Below, in pieces: positions 30,427 to 38,477 of a DNA stretch of 64,000 nucleotides. The stretch spans positions 1 through 64,000 of IMG/VR virus record IMGVR_UViG_3300035698_010612. One strand, given 5' to 3'. Source of the stretch: a virus. Positions within the stretch are counted from its first letter, which is position 1. Every line of letters starts with the position of its first letter. The notes under the pieces were generated by a model, which saw only the letters and a program-made list of their open reading frames with translations, did not search any database and was not told the origin of the DNA. Made by a program: the position numbers and the translations under genes.

Positions 30427-31390
30427 AAACTCATACACGGCAGCGGATAGCTTGCCAGCTAAATTAGTCAGGGATTACCGGCTAGTTGAAATAATCGCTA
30501 ACCGAAAAGTGATCCCCCCCGTTCATGTTCAGTTTATTCCTACCAACAAGTGTAATATGAATTGTGAGTTTTGCAGTTGTGCGGAAGATGACCGCAAGAC
30601 AGAAATGAGCATTGACGATGCGGGGGCTATTATCGCACAGTTGCGGGAACTTGGAACAAAAGCGGTTACTGTCACAGGTGGCGGGGAACCTTTATTATAC
30701 CCCTACATACAAAGACTTTTATGGTCATTTGCCCTTGCGGGGATCCAGATAGGGCTAGTCACCAACGGACTGTTATTAAAACAACAGTCTGAGGCTTTGA
30801 AATGCGTTGTGTGGTGCAGGATATCGAATGATGACAAACGATCTTTGACAGGTAAATACAGGGATGATTTAAGCGAAGTTGTCAATCAGCGACCTAACGT
30901 AGATTGGGCTTTTTCTCATGTGATATCAGCAAATCCTAATATTGACGAGATTCAGAGGGTAATTGAGTTCGCCAATAAGCACGAATTTACCCATGTAAGA
31001 TTAGTTGCCGACATATTGCACCCTGATGCTGTCGATATGGGGTCTGTAAGGCACGATATACTCCAAAGAGGGGTAGATGATAGGCTGGTTATTTATCAGC
31101 CGAGAAACGAGCCTAAAAAGGGTGGTGATTGCTACATCTGTTACTTGAAGCCAATCATCGGGGCTGACTGTAAGGTTTATACCTGTTGCGGGGTCCAATA
31201 TGCTTTAGATCCTCCATCAAAGAAAATGCCAAAGGAGCTATGCCTGGGGAGTGCTTTTAAGTTTCACAATATCATCGAAAGAAGCCATATCCCGTTTAAA
31301 GGGCAAATCTGCAAGAAGTGTTATTACACGAATTATAATATCGCATTAAAAGCAATGTTGACGGATGTTGACCATGAATGTTTCCTCTAA
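30416..31390 (+). CDS. Radical SAM enzyme with Cys-rich C-terminal domain
   Basis: 324 aa. Canonical C46-x3-C50-x2-C53 (NKCNMNCEFC) binds the [4Fe-4S]-SAM cluster; GGGEP at 88-92 is the SAM-contact motif. The C-terminal third has six or more cysteines (DCYICYL, YTCCG, QICKKCYY) typical of SPASM/twitch auxiliary-cluster domains. Such enzymes modify peptides, sugars or cofactors by radical chemistry; substrate unknown. It overlaps the methyltransferase upstream and the methyltransferase downstream, so it acts within the glycan cassette. Confidence 0.85.
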   Translation: MDIKNSYTAADSLPAKLVRDYRLVEIIANRKVIPPVHVQFIPTNKCNMNCEFCSCAEDDRKTEMSIDDAGAIIAQLRELGTKAVTVTGGGEPLLYPYIQRLLWSFALAGIQIGLVTNGLLLKQQSEALKCVVWCRISNDDKRSLTGKYRDDLSEVVNQRPNVDWAFSHVISANPNIDEIQRVIEFANKHEFTHVRLVADILHPDAVDMGSVRHDILQRGVDDRLVIYQPRNEPKKGGDCYICYLKPIIGADCKVYTCCGVQYALDPPSKKMPKELCLGSAFKFHNIIERSHIPFKGQICKKCYYTNYNIALKAMLTDVDHECFL

Positions 31391-32000
31391 ACGCAAAGCC
31401 GAACTGGTTTTCTGGGAGAAAGAAAAAGAGCAGTATGCCGAATGGTTTGCTGGCCAAAGGTGGCTCCACGGAGTTCCCCCGCTTAATGGCAAATGCAACG
31501 ATTATCAATCCCCGGAGCATGCTTGGATAAAACTATATCAGGAGCCTCATTATTTGAAGTCGCTTGGCATACCGAAAAATGCATTTGAGGGAAAGACCGT
31601 TTTGGAAATCGGATGTGGTCCCGTATCAGGGGCAAGCGTTTTTATAGGTGCAACTATTTTCAAGCTCGACCCTTTGATATGCGAATATCAAAAGTTGGGG
31701 TTCGATGTATATGGAGCATCCGAATGTATCCACGAAACATCATATTCTAAACTTTGCTTTGATGCGGTGATAGCGGTTAATAGCATAGACCATGTTGACC
31801 GTTTTCGAGACAGTGCGTTTGAGATAATACGAGTTTTGAAAGATGGTGGGCTGTTTGCTATGAATGTCCACTATCACAAGCCGACTGTATGCGAGCCGGT
31901 TGAGCTAAACGACAAGATATTTTTTAATGCCTTCCGGTGGATTAAGGGACTGGAGAAGAAAAAACAAATCGGGGACAAAGCTATATGGAGGAACTTTTGA
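31365..32000 (+). CDS. Class I SAM methyltransferase, 211 aa
   Basis: Motif I VLEIGCGPVSG (about 79-89), then a SAM-binding acidic strand, FDAVIAVNSIDHVDRF and VLKDGGLFAMNVHYH (motifs of Methyltransf_11/23). The N-terminus is helical with FWEKEKEQYAEWF. Starts at ATG 31365 or 31374 inside the radical-SAM gene. Likely a small-molecule or sugar O-methyltransferase in the cassette. Confidence 0.75.
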   Translation: MLTMNVSSKRKAELVFWEKEKEQYAEWFAGQRWLHGVPPLNGKCNDYQSPEHAWIKLYQEPHYLKSLGIPKNAFEGKTVLEIGCGPVSGASVFIGATIFKLDPLICEYQKLGFDVYGASECIHETSYSKLCFDAVIAVNSIDHVDRFRDSAFEIIRVLKDGGLFAMNVHYHKPTVCEPVELNDKIFFNAFRWIKGLEKKKQIGDKAIWRNF

Positions 32001-32713
32001 AAACACTTGAGATCACCACAAAGATTGGCTGTTTTAACTGTAAGTATTGCCCGCAGGATAAGTTGTTAAAAGCATACAAGAGCGGCATTAAAGATTTATC
32101 TTTTTATCTATTCCAGGTTGCCCTTGCAACCGTTCCAAAAGATATCAGGATTGATTTCTCCGGTATGGGTGAGCCGTTTCTAAATCCCGAAACGATTGAT
32201 ATGATTTTAAATACTCATCTCAGGGGATATAAGATCGCGGTGTTTACAACTTGTGTCGGGCTGACCAAAAAGCACGTTCAAAAAATCCAGCATATTCCAT
32301 TTGAGACATTTGAGATCCACACAAGAGACCAGGCTAAGTTATCACCGATTCCACAATCACCGGACTTGCAAAATGTGATTAAAGTTGCAAAACGACGGCT
32401 TTCAAATGTTGTTATTAGTAATCATTTAAAAATAAAGTTAATCAGCAGGGCGGGAAATGTTGGTGGTATTAAAGCACCTGACCACAAAGGCAAGATAAAA
32501 TGCTCAAGAGGACTTGAACGGTTTGTCTTGTTACCGAATGGGGATTTAATATTGTGTTGCATGGATTACAGTATGAGGCATGTTATGGGGAACCTATTAA
32601 ACCAAAGCTATATAAGCGTAGTTGGTGGCAAAGAATTTCAATCGGTTAAAGACGCTATGTTATCAGGTGATGATGTATTGTGTCGAAAATGCGAAATGGC
32701 TAGAGCAATCTGA
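31997..32713 (+). CDS. Radical SAM/SPASM protein with atypical cluster motif
   Basis: 238 aa from TTG 31997, which has GGAGG five bases upstream and a TTGA overlap with the previous stop; ATG 31985 adds four residues. The cluster motif reads GCFNCKYCPQ, i.e. C-x2-C-x2-C, one residue short of the canonical C-x3-C-x2-C, while the following CPQ and the later GMGEP are normal. The C-terminus has SPASM-like cysteines (KCSRGL, LCCMDYSMRHVMGNL, CRKC). Either a true variant or a one-codon deletion. Confidence 0.75.
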   Translation: MKTLEITTKIGCFNCKYCPQDKLLKAYKSGIKDLSFYLFQVALATVPKDIRIDFSGMGEPFLNPETIDMILNTHLRGYKIAVFTTCVGLTKKHVQKIQHIPFETFEIHTRDQAKLSPIPQSPDLQNVIKVAKRRLSNVVISNHLKIKLISRAGNVGGIKAPDHKGKIKCSRGLERFVLLPNGDLILCCMDYSMRHVMGNLLNQSYISVVGGKEFQSVKDAMLSGDDVLCRKCEMARAI

Positions 32714-32725
32714 CCTTTTGTCGTT

Positions 32726-33133
32726 TCAATCTGTTTCGGCTTTAACTGTGCTGACAGTCATGTGTTTCATGATTACGTCGTAATAATTTTTTTTCTTACT
32801 TATCTTCAATGCACAAAAGATAGATTTATACTTTAAAGTAAGAGGCGTTTTCCTGCTGACACTTTTAATGGTCTGTTGGTGGGCAAGCTCTAGGGTAGGA
32901 AACTGCAAACGATAATGGTTTTGCAAAAGAAGCGTTTCCTGGGGGGTACATTGCAAACAACATTCTGTAATATATGAGTGATTGTATCCATCCAAATCAT
33001 CAAAAAACTGCCTTTTGGTTTGTTTGGGGTCAGATATATCAATATGCTCCCGATTATAAGCTACGCCATCTATTTTTATAATAGTACCCACGCAGATATC
33101 TTCGATAAACAATTTCGGGGGTTGTTTAGACAT
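32726..33133 (-). CDS. Reverse-strand hypothetical protein, 135 aa
   Basis: Starts at ATG 33133 after AAGGAGGATTGAG, two bases beyond the stop of the ribbon-helix-helix gene. Beta-rich N-terminal part (FIEDICVGTIIKIDGVAYN), two cysteine pairs (ECCLQC) and a basic C-terminus. Not recognised. Last gene of a three-gene reverse operon inside the glycan cassette. Confidence 0.6.
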   Translation of the reverse strand: MSKQPPKLFIEDICVGTIIKIDGVAYNREHIDISDPKQTKRQFFDDLDGYNHSYITECCLQCTPQETLLLQNHYRLQFPTLELAHQQTIKSVSRKTPLTLKYKSIFCALKISKKKNYYDVIMKHMTVSTVKAETD

Positions 33134-33134
33134 C

Positions 33135-33284
33135 TCAATCCTCCTTGTTGGGGTTAAAATCTTTGACATACTCTTCCATGCAGGAAATAAAAAACTCCTT
33201 CATGGATATGCCGTTTAGCTTTAGTTTTGATGCACAGCGTTTCATAAGGTCTTCAGGGATGTCTCTGATTAGAAATGTTTTCAT
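33135..33284 (-). CDS. Ribbon-helix-helix (Arc/CopG-like) regulator, 49 aa
   Basis: Reads MKTFLIRDIPEDLMKRC..., the beta strand plus turn of an Arc/MetJ-type fold, followed by helices (LKLNGISMKEFFISCM). AAGGGGAAGGAGAACA ribosome site before ATG 33284. Proteins of this size and fold are dimeric repressors or antitoxins. It is flanked by operon partners and its likely operator repeats lie over the promoter at 33571-33608. Confidence 0.7.
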   Translation of the reverse strand: MKTFLIRDIPEDLMKRCASKLKLNGISMKEFFISCMEEYVKDFNPNKED

Positions 33285-33320
33285 TGTTCTCCTTCCCCTT
33301 GCGGGTGTTAAATTAATTAT

Positions 33321-33530
33321 TTACAGAGCCGTTGCTAAACAAAACAATAGCATTTCAGTAATTTTACTTTTATTTGCATTATAATCTGAAGAAACCGTAG
33401 TGGGGTAGTTTCCGGTATCAATGCCATATTCAACTTTGAAGTTCATATATGTTTTGCCATCGATAGCAGTGATTATTTTTTCAACCTGTTCTTTACTCCC
33501 GATGTTTCCTAGATCGATTATTTTGCTCAT
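33321..33530 (-). CDS. Reverse-strand hypothetical protein, 69 aa
   Basis: Starts at ATG 33530 after AAAAAGGAGAACATT. Contains a beta hairpin (KTYMNFKVEYGIDTGNYP) and a hydrophobic C-terminal helix (EMLLFCLATAL). First gene after the leftward promoter. Function unknown; the neighbouring RHH gene makes a toxin-antitoxin-like pair a possibility, but no toxin fold is recognised. Confidence 0.55.
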   Translation of the reverse strand: MSKIIDLGNIGSKEQVEKIITAIDGKTYMNFKVEYGIDTGNYPTTVSSDYNANKSKITEMLLFCLATAL

Positions 33531-33570
33531 AATGTTCTCCTTTTTAAATGGTTTGTGTTGAGTTGCCCTT

Positions 33571-33598
33571 ATAATAGCATGATAATAATGGTTGTCAA
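33571..33598 (-). promoter_or_regulatory. Promoter of the reverse mini-operon
   Basis: Minus-strand TTGACA (33598-33593), 16-bp spacer, TATTAT (33576-33571). A direct repeat GATAATAATG occurs at 33581-33590 and 33599-33608, flanking the -35 box with an 18-bp period, suited to a ribbon-helix-helix repressor. Confidence 0.7.
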
Positions 33599-33608
33599 GA
33601 TAATAATG
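33581..33608. repeat. GATAATAATG direct repeat, candidate RHH operator
   Basis: Two exact 10-bp copies (33581-33590, 33599-33608), 18 bp apart, overlapping the leftward promoter. Arc/CopG-type repressors commonly bind such paired sites; the regulator is inferred to be the 49-aa protein at 33135-33284. Confidence 0.5.
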
Positions 33609-33661
33609 ATAAGCAACGGTGCAAGTGTATGAAACATAAAGGAATAATAATTATCTGAAAC

Positions 33662-33690
33662 TTGACACGAAAAACAGCAATGGTCATAGT
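33662..33690 (+). promoter_or_regulatory. Rightward promoter of the glycosyltransferase genes
   Basis: TTGACA (33662-33667), 17-bp spacer and CATAGT (33685-33690). It diverges from the reverse-operon promoter and would restart transcription for the genes from 33765 on. Confidence 0.45.
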
Positions 33691-33764
33691 TTTGTTAAGT
33701 AGCTGAATTATAAAAGAAAAACAGAGACAAAAGAGATAAGTGGTTGAAATTAAAGGGATTTACC

Positions 33765-34523
33765 ATGCCAGAACAGAGAATAGTAATCATAAGTGCGGGC
33801 TGGAACTGCGGCGGTTATGTTGACGAATGGTATCAAAGCATCGCATCCCAGAAATATAATAATTTTGTATGCCTGGCGATTGATGACAACAGCGATGATG
33901 ATACTTTTTTAAGGCTGCTCAAATGTGCAAAAGAGGACAAGCGGTTTATTGTTATAAAAAACACAGAAAGGAAATGGGGATTATATAACAAGTCGGTTGG
34001 CCTCATAGAGAATGGGCTTGTTGATGACAATGACATTATTGTAAGTGTTGATATAGACGACTATTTGGTTGGCGATATGGCGTTGTGGACGGTCAACAAA
34101 ATATTCAGCAATGATAACGTATGGTTTTCTTACGGGAACATGAAGCCACATATGAATGTATGCAAGCCGATAGACTGGCCGGTATCTATTAGAAAGCAAA
34201 CGTGGAAAACGTCTTGCTTAAGAGCTTGCCGCTGGTTCCTGTTGAAGAATATTTTAAAAAAAGATTTACAAGATGCAAGCGGTAACTGGCATAAGTTTCC
34301 AGAAGACAGAATCGTGTGTTACCCGATGGTTGAAATGGCTGGGCGGGATCATGTGTGGTGCAACCAGGTAATCTTATATCATCACCGGGACGATAACCCC
34401 CGCTGCGATTTCAAGGTTAACCAAAAGCAGATTGACGACACCTTGAACGATCTATTACAGCAACCGCCTTATAAAGAAAAGACTTACGAAGAACTCATGG
34501 AGCATAGAAACGATTGGCTGTAA
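33765..34523 (+). CDS. Family 2-like glycosyltransferase (GT-A)
   Basis: 252 aa from ATG 33765 (AAAGGG upstream); a TTG at 33744 lies further up. GT-A features: RIVIISAGWNCGGYV at the start, AIDDNSDDDT (about 38-47) as the nucleotide-sugar loop, and VDIDDYL (96-99) as the metal-binding DxD. The C-terminal half contains WKTSCLRACRW and EDRIVCYPMVEMAG, consistent with the acceptor side. Transfers an unknown sugar; overlaps the next gene by ten bases. Confidence 0.8.
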   Translation: MPEQRIVIISAGWNCGGYVDEWYQSIASQKYNNFVCLAIDDNSDDDTFLRLLKCAKEDKRFIVIKNTERKWGLYNKSVGLIENGLVDDNDIIVSVDIDDYLVGDMALWTVNKIFSNDNVWFSYGNMKPHMNVCKPIDWPVSIRKQTWKTSCLRACRWFLLKNILKKDLQDASGNWHKFPEDRIVCYPMVEMAGRDHVWCNQVILYHHRDDNPRCDFKVNQKQIDDTLNDLLQQPPYKEKTYEELMEHRNDWL

Positions 34524-35353
34524 AACTACCGAAGCAGATATGGTTCTTTTGGGGCAACGAGAAGATGAGTTTCCTCCGATACATGACGCTCAAATCATTT
34601 GCTCATTATAACCCTGATTGGCAAATCAATTTAATTGTGCCAGAGGACCCGATTAGCCAAAAAGAATCAAAGAAGATTTGGGACGAGGAACAGGATTATA
34701 CTTATTACGATGGTGCGGATTACACCGAGCAAGCACATGAAATAGTCAAGGTCATCAAGCTCAAAGACTTTGCTCCTGATTATGTAAAGCATCCCCCTAA
34801 TATTATCGGGGATTTACTCAAATGGCTTGTGCTTGGATTTGGCGGTGGTGTGTTTTCTGACATGGACATTTTGTTTGTCAAGCCGTTCCCTTACATAAAA
34901 TATAATGACATCCAAACTGGAATATACAAATATTTATCGGGTGCTTATCCGGCTGGTTTTCTGATTGGGAATCGAAGTCCGTTATTCCAAACCGCTTACT
35001 TTCTTTCGGTAAAACGATTAAAAAAACAATTAAACAATTACCAGGACATGGGGCCGCTATTATTGAGGGATGCATATTGGTCTGTTAGTAATCAATCCAA
35101 CATTACATTTATACCCAATGAGACGGTTTACCCATTTATAAATGGACGAGGAAACGGGGAAAAATGGCAAGACCATTTAGCGATTCCCTTCTTGCCAAAA
35201 AGCGAGGACATTAAATTGCCCGATGAATGTTTCGGCATCCATTGGTACGGTGGGTGTCAGGCAGCCAAGCAGTATAATGCAATAGCCGATCACAACACAT
35301 ATAAAAATATGGAGTGTCTAATAACCAGAGAGATCAAGCGGGTTATAACATGA
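34514..35353 (+). CDS. GT32-like glycosyltransferase with DxD
   Basis: 279 aa, TTG start coupled to the previous gene. KLPKQIWFFWGNEKMSF and FAHYNPDWQINLI are the opening of Gly_transf_sug proteins. GDLLKWLVLGFGGGVFSDMD (DxD at 116-118) is the conserved centre. FGIHWYGG near 245 is the late His motif. Resembles capsular or lipopolysaccharide mannosyl/galactosyl transferases. Confidence 0.82.
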   Translation: MAVKLPKQIWFFWGNEKMSFLRYMTLKSFAHYNPDWQINLIVPEDPISQKESKKIWDEEQDYTYYDGADYTEQAHEIVKVIKLKDFAPDYVKHPPNIIGDLLKWLVLGFGGGVFSDMDILFVKPFPYIKYNDIQTGIYKYLSGAYPAGFLIGNRSPLFQTAYFLSVKRLKKQLNNYQDMGPLLLRDAYWSVSNQSNITFIPNETVYPFINGRGNGEKWQDHLAIPFLPKSEDIKLPDECFGIHWYGGCQAAKQYNAIADHNTYKNMECLITREIKRVIT

Positions 35354-35958
35354 ACGATGACAACCTATGTATAGACAACTGGAGAACACTTCACGACAAC
35401 GGATATTTCGAGAACCATCCTCATTACCGGAACTGGAAACTGGATGCATCCGCTGTTGCTTTTCAAATCATGAAGTATGCCGGATTATATAGCACAGATG
35501 ATGTGCTGGAAATCGGGTGTGGCTATGGGCGGATTATGTATGCTGTTTCGGATCATGTCAACACAGTCAAGGGAATCGATCTTCACGAAGCTCCACTTAA
35601 AAAAGCAATAGAGATATTAAGGGTCAAACCAAATACAGAAGTTATCATGTGTACCGGGCAGACTATCCCGTTACCTGATAATTCGGTTGATTTAGTCTAT
35701 TCGTTTTCAGCAATGCAGCACATGCCAAGAAGCATTGTCGAGAAATATCTTGTTGAAATTATTCGAGTGTTAAAACCGGGAGGCAGGTTTTGTTTGCAGT
35801 TTCTATCTGCTCCGATGGGGCTGGAAGATATTAATCCACAAAAAGCACAAGAGCAATCAGTAGGGTGGGAACGGAACGACTTGATAAACCTGGCAAGCCG
35901 ACATTTCAAAGAATTTACAGTTTATGCTTATCCACTTATCTTGAAAGGAGAGGTATGA
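35350..35958 (+). CDS. Class I SAM methyltransferase, 202 aa
   Basis: ATGA coupling at 35350. Motif I VLEIGCGYG (52-60), then TVKGIDLHEAPLKKA, DLVYSFSAMQHMP and VLKPGGRFCLQF: a textbook Methyltransf_11 enzyme. Probably methylates a sugar or lipid intermediate in the same pathway. Confidence 0.82.
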   Translation: MNDDNLCIDNWRTLHDNGYFENHPHYRNWKLDASAVAFQIMKYAGLYSTDDVLEIGCGYGRIMYAVSDHVNTVKGIDLHEAPLKKAIEILRVKPNTEVIMCTGQTIPLPDNSVDLVYSFSAMQHMPRSIVEKYLVEIIRVLKPGGRFCLQFLSAPMGLEDINPQKAQEQSVGWERNDLINLASRHFKEFTVYAYPLILKGEV

Positions 35959-36701
35959 AATATAGTATTTTGATGCCGTACTTAAGGCGGGCAGGGCAGT
36001 TGCACAATACCTTGATATCTTTTGAACAGCATTACTTTTTACGGAAGCAAGATTTTGAGGTAATTATAATTGAAGATGAGAAAAACTCTTTAGACCAAAG
36101 ACAACACAATGCATTAGTGGCTGTCTTGGATCACTTTTTTCCCCGGATGAACATAAAACATTTGCACACAAACAACAAGGATCAGTTTAACCCTGCTCCG
36201 CTTTTTAACTTAGCAGGCAAAAAAGCAAGCGGTGAATTTCTAATTGTTACAAATCCAGAGTGCTTTCATTCTAGCGATATCTTAGACGGGCTGGATTGGG
36301 AGTTTAAGCAAAACCCAGATGTCTATGTAGTGTGTGCCTGTAAAAGCTGGAAAGAATGCGATCTTTACATTCCTTGTTTTGATGCTATGTGTGGCAGACA
36401 CCACGCATGGTATCAGCACTCTATAAATCGGAATGCTCAATATCATTTCTGCTCTGCTATTTCAAAAAAGAATTGGGATAAGCTCGGCGGCTTTGATGAA
36501 CGATTCGGGGATGGAATCGGCTATGATGACGATGATTTCAGGGATAGAGTAAAACATGCGGGCATCCCATTTGTTACAAGAGATGACCTTCTAACAATAC
36601 ATATTCAACACGAAAAAAGCGATAGACCCAAAGGATTTAGAACGCTATTAAAGAAAAACGAGAAGCTGTATAAAACAAACTGTGTGGAGAGAGGATGCTA
36701 A
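35955..36701 (+). CDS. GT2/GT27-like glycosyltransferase, 248 aa
   Basis: Start ATG 35955 with AAAGGAGAGG and ATGA overlap. YSILMPYLRRAGQLHNTL opens the nucleotide-binding fold; EVIIIEDEKNS is the sugar-nucleotide loop; GGFDERFGDGIGYDDDDF (around 200) matches the acceptor-recognition motif of galactosaminyl/galactosyl transferases (Glyco_transf_7C). The usual DxD is replaced by a less acidic TNPECFH, which is unusual. Confidence 0.75.
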   Translation: MKYSILMPYLRRAGQLHNTLISFEQHYFLRKQDFEVIIIEDEKNSLDQRQHNALVAVLDHFFPRMNIKHLHTNNKDQFNPAPLFNLAGKKASGEFLIVTNPECFHSSDILDGLDWEFKQNPDVYVVCACKSWKECDLYIPCFDAMCGRHHAWYQHSINRNAQYHFCSAISKKNWDKLGGFDERFGDGIGYDDDDFRDRVKHAGIPFVTRDDLLTIHIQHEKSDRPKGFRTLLKKNEKLYKTNCVERGC

Positions 36702-37318
36702 AAGTTGTTTGTGTTTTAAAATCAGGCGGTGATTATGATGAGACTTACGTTCTGGCTTTGTATTACGCTGTTTTACGGAATCTTACTATACCTTTTGAGT
36801 TCGTATGTTTATCGGATGTACCGGTTATTTGCGGATGTGTACCTCTGACAAATAATTGGGAAGGCTGGTGGTCAAAGATAGAGATGTTTAAATTAACAGG
36901 CCCCGTCCTGTATCTCGATCTTGACACCGTTGTCGTAGGGAGCCTTAACCCATTGGCAGAGTCTATTTTAAATCTGCCTGTAGACCAGTTTCTAATGTTG
37001 CGGGCACTCCACAAAAGGCGGCAATGGGCTTCCGGTATAATGGGATGGAATGGTGACTTCTCATTTATTTACGATAGCTTTAATTACGATAGATGCCCCA
37101 AACACTTCCCCTGGGATCAGCAGTATATTATTAACAGGCTATTGGGGAAAAGCATTTCAATAAAGTATGTCCAGGATTATCAATCGGGTATGTATAGTTA
37201 CAAGAAATACTGTAGGCAAACTGGCTGCCCTCCGGATGATGCAACCGTCGTTTATTTTCATGGGAAGCCACGGCCTCATCAATGCATAGAAACTTGGATA
37301 AAGGAGAACTGGGCATGA
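36695..37318 (+). CDS. GT8-like glycosyltransferase, first paralogue
   Basis: 207 aa. VVCVLKSGGDYDETYVLALY opening, FEFVCLSDVPV, WWSKIEMFKLTGPVLYLDLD (DxD) and ASGIMGWNGDFSFIYD, ending with YFHGKPRPHQ. This pattern is widely seen in phage-borne putative glycosyltransferases. Closely related to the gene at 37794-38477. GAGAGAGG ribosome site. Confidence 0.75.
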   Translation: MLKVVCVLKSGGDYDETYVLALYYAVLRNLTIPFEFVCLSDVPVICGCVPLTNNWEGWWSKIEMFKLTGPVLYLDLDTVVVGSLNPLAESILNLPVDQFLMLRALHKRRQWASGIMGWNGDFSFIYDSFNYDRCPKHFPWDQQYIINRLLGKSISIKYVQDYQSGMYSYKKYCRQTGCPPDDATVVYFHGKPRPHQCIETWIKENWA

Positions 37319-37797
37319 ATCCGTTTACAATTATTATCAAGAACGACACAGGTATTGGACTTGGCACAAAAGTATATAATGAAAAAGGAGTGGAATTAGA
37401 AGGTGTCGCTGGCATCCATTTAGATGTTGTCTTTGACGATGCCAATTTTGCAGACCTACGGTTTACTCATGTTAAGCTAGACGTTAAAGCTACGACAAGA
37501 GACTACATCATTTCTTGTTCAATATGCGGAGGCGATGTTGATTTGAGCAAGCCGGTTAAACTATTTGAAGGTTCTATGGATAAAGATGGTTTGTTCCCTG
37601 TTATGTGCCACAAGTGTTTAGAGAAAGAAGGGGGGGCGAAAGAAAAGAAAGAAGCGAAGAACGGCTATGGGAAAACGGTGATTTGCAAGTGTTGCGGAAG
37701 ACCCTTTGAGTCTATTGATGCCCGTGAAATAGTTATAGATAATTGGGTACTGAAACCTGTATGCAGAAGATGCTTTATACAAGAGAACAATAAATGA
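37315..37797 (+). CDS. Double zinc-ribbon protein, 160 aa
   Basis: Start ATG 37315 after AAAGGAGAAC, overlapping TGA. Residues 1-60 are beta-rich (FTIIIKNDTGIGLGTKVYN); C-x2-C pairs at CSICGG/CHKC and CKCCG/CRRC make two zinc ribbons. Located between two paralogous glycosyltransferases and coupled to both. Function unknown; the N-terminal part resembles small virion-associated beta domains. Confidence 0.6.
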   Translation: MNPFTIIIKNDTGIGLGTKVYNEKGVELEGVAGIHLDVVFDDANFADLRFTHVKLDVKATTRDYIISCSICGGDVDLSKPVKLFEGSMDKDGLFPVMCHKCLEKEGGAKEKKEAKNGYGKTVICKCCGRPFESIDAREIVIDNWVLKPVCRRCFIQENNK

Positions 37798-38477
37798 CCA
37801 GCGAAAAACCTATCTTAACAGTCGCTTGCGTGCTGCGGTCTGGCAAAGAGTTTACTCCTCATTATGTAAATGTTATGGAGCATCATATTGAGAAGAACTT
37901 AACCGTACCGCACCGATTTGTTTGTCTTTCCGATGTTAAAGTCAGATCAGACCGGATTCCCCTGGAACATAACTGGCGGAGATGGTGGCCTAAAATCGAA
38001 CTGTTTAAATTGCCAAGCCCTGTTCTCTATTTCGATCTTGACGTATTGGTTGTTAATAATATTGACAGCCTGGCGAACTATGTTTTGTCAATGGGCTCCG
38101 ATGAGTTCCTTTGTTTTAAGCCTATCAAATTCAGGGATGTTAATCAGGTAGGATCAACAGTTTTGGCCTGGACGGGTGATTTTTCGTTTGTCTACAATGA
38201 GTTTGTCCCCACAGCAAATAAGTTGATGCTAAAGTACGGAGGGGATCAGAGATGGGTTTGGAAGTCGATTAGAAGGAGAGAAGGGCTGAAACTTACTTAC
38301 ATAAAAACGGTGCAAAGCGGTGTCTATTTCTATTCTATTGATTGCCGCGATTATGACCAGCAGCCGGACGATGCGACGATAATTATTTTCTGCGGTCATC
38401 CACGGCCACCCAGGATAGATAAACCGTGGGTGAGGCAACATTACCAGAACTTTTTCCCAGAGAGGCTAATGAAATGA
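37794..38477 (+). CDS. GT8-like glycosyltransferase, second paralogue
   Basis: 227 aa. TVACVLRSGKEFTPHYVNVM, HRFVCLSDVKV, WWPKIELFKLPSPVLYFDLD (DxD) and STVLAWTGDFSFVYNEF align throughout with the protein at 36695-37318. The tandem copies presumably add related sugars. ATGA coupling to the zinc-ribbon gene, and its stop is overlapped by the sulfotransferase start. Confidence 0.78.
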   Translation: MTSEKPILTVACVLRSGKEFTPHYVNVMEHHIEKNLTVPHRFVCLSDVKVRSDRIPLEHNWRRWWPKIELFKLPSPVLYFDLDVLVVNNIDSLANYVLSMGSDEFLCFKPIKFRDVNQVGSTVLAWTGDFSFVYNEFVPTANKLMLKYGGDQRWVWKSIRRREGLKLTYIKTVQSGVYFYSIDCRDYDQQPDDATIIIFCGHPRPPRIDKPWVRQHYQNFFPERLMK

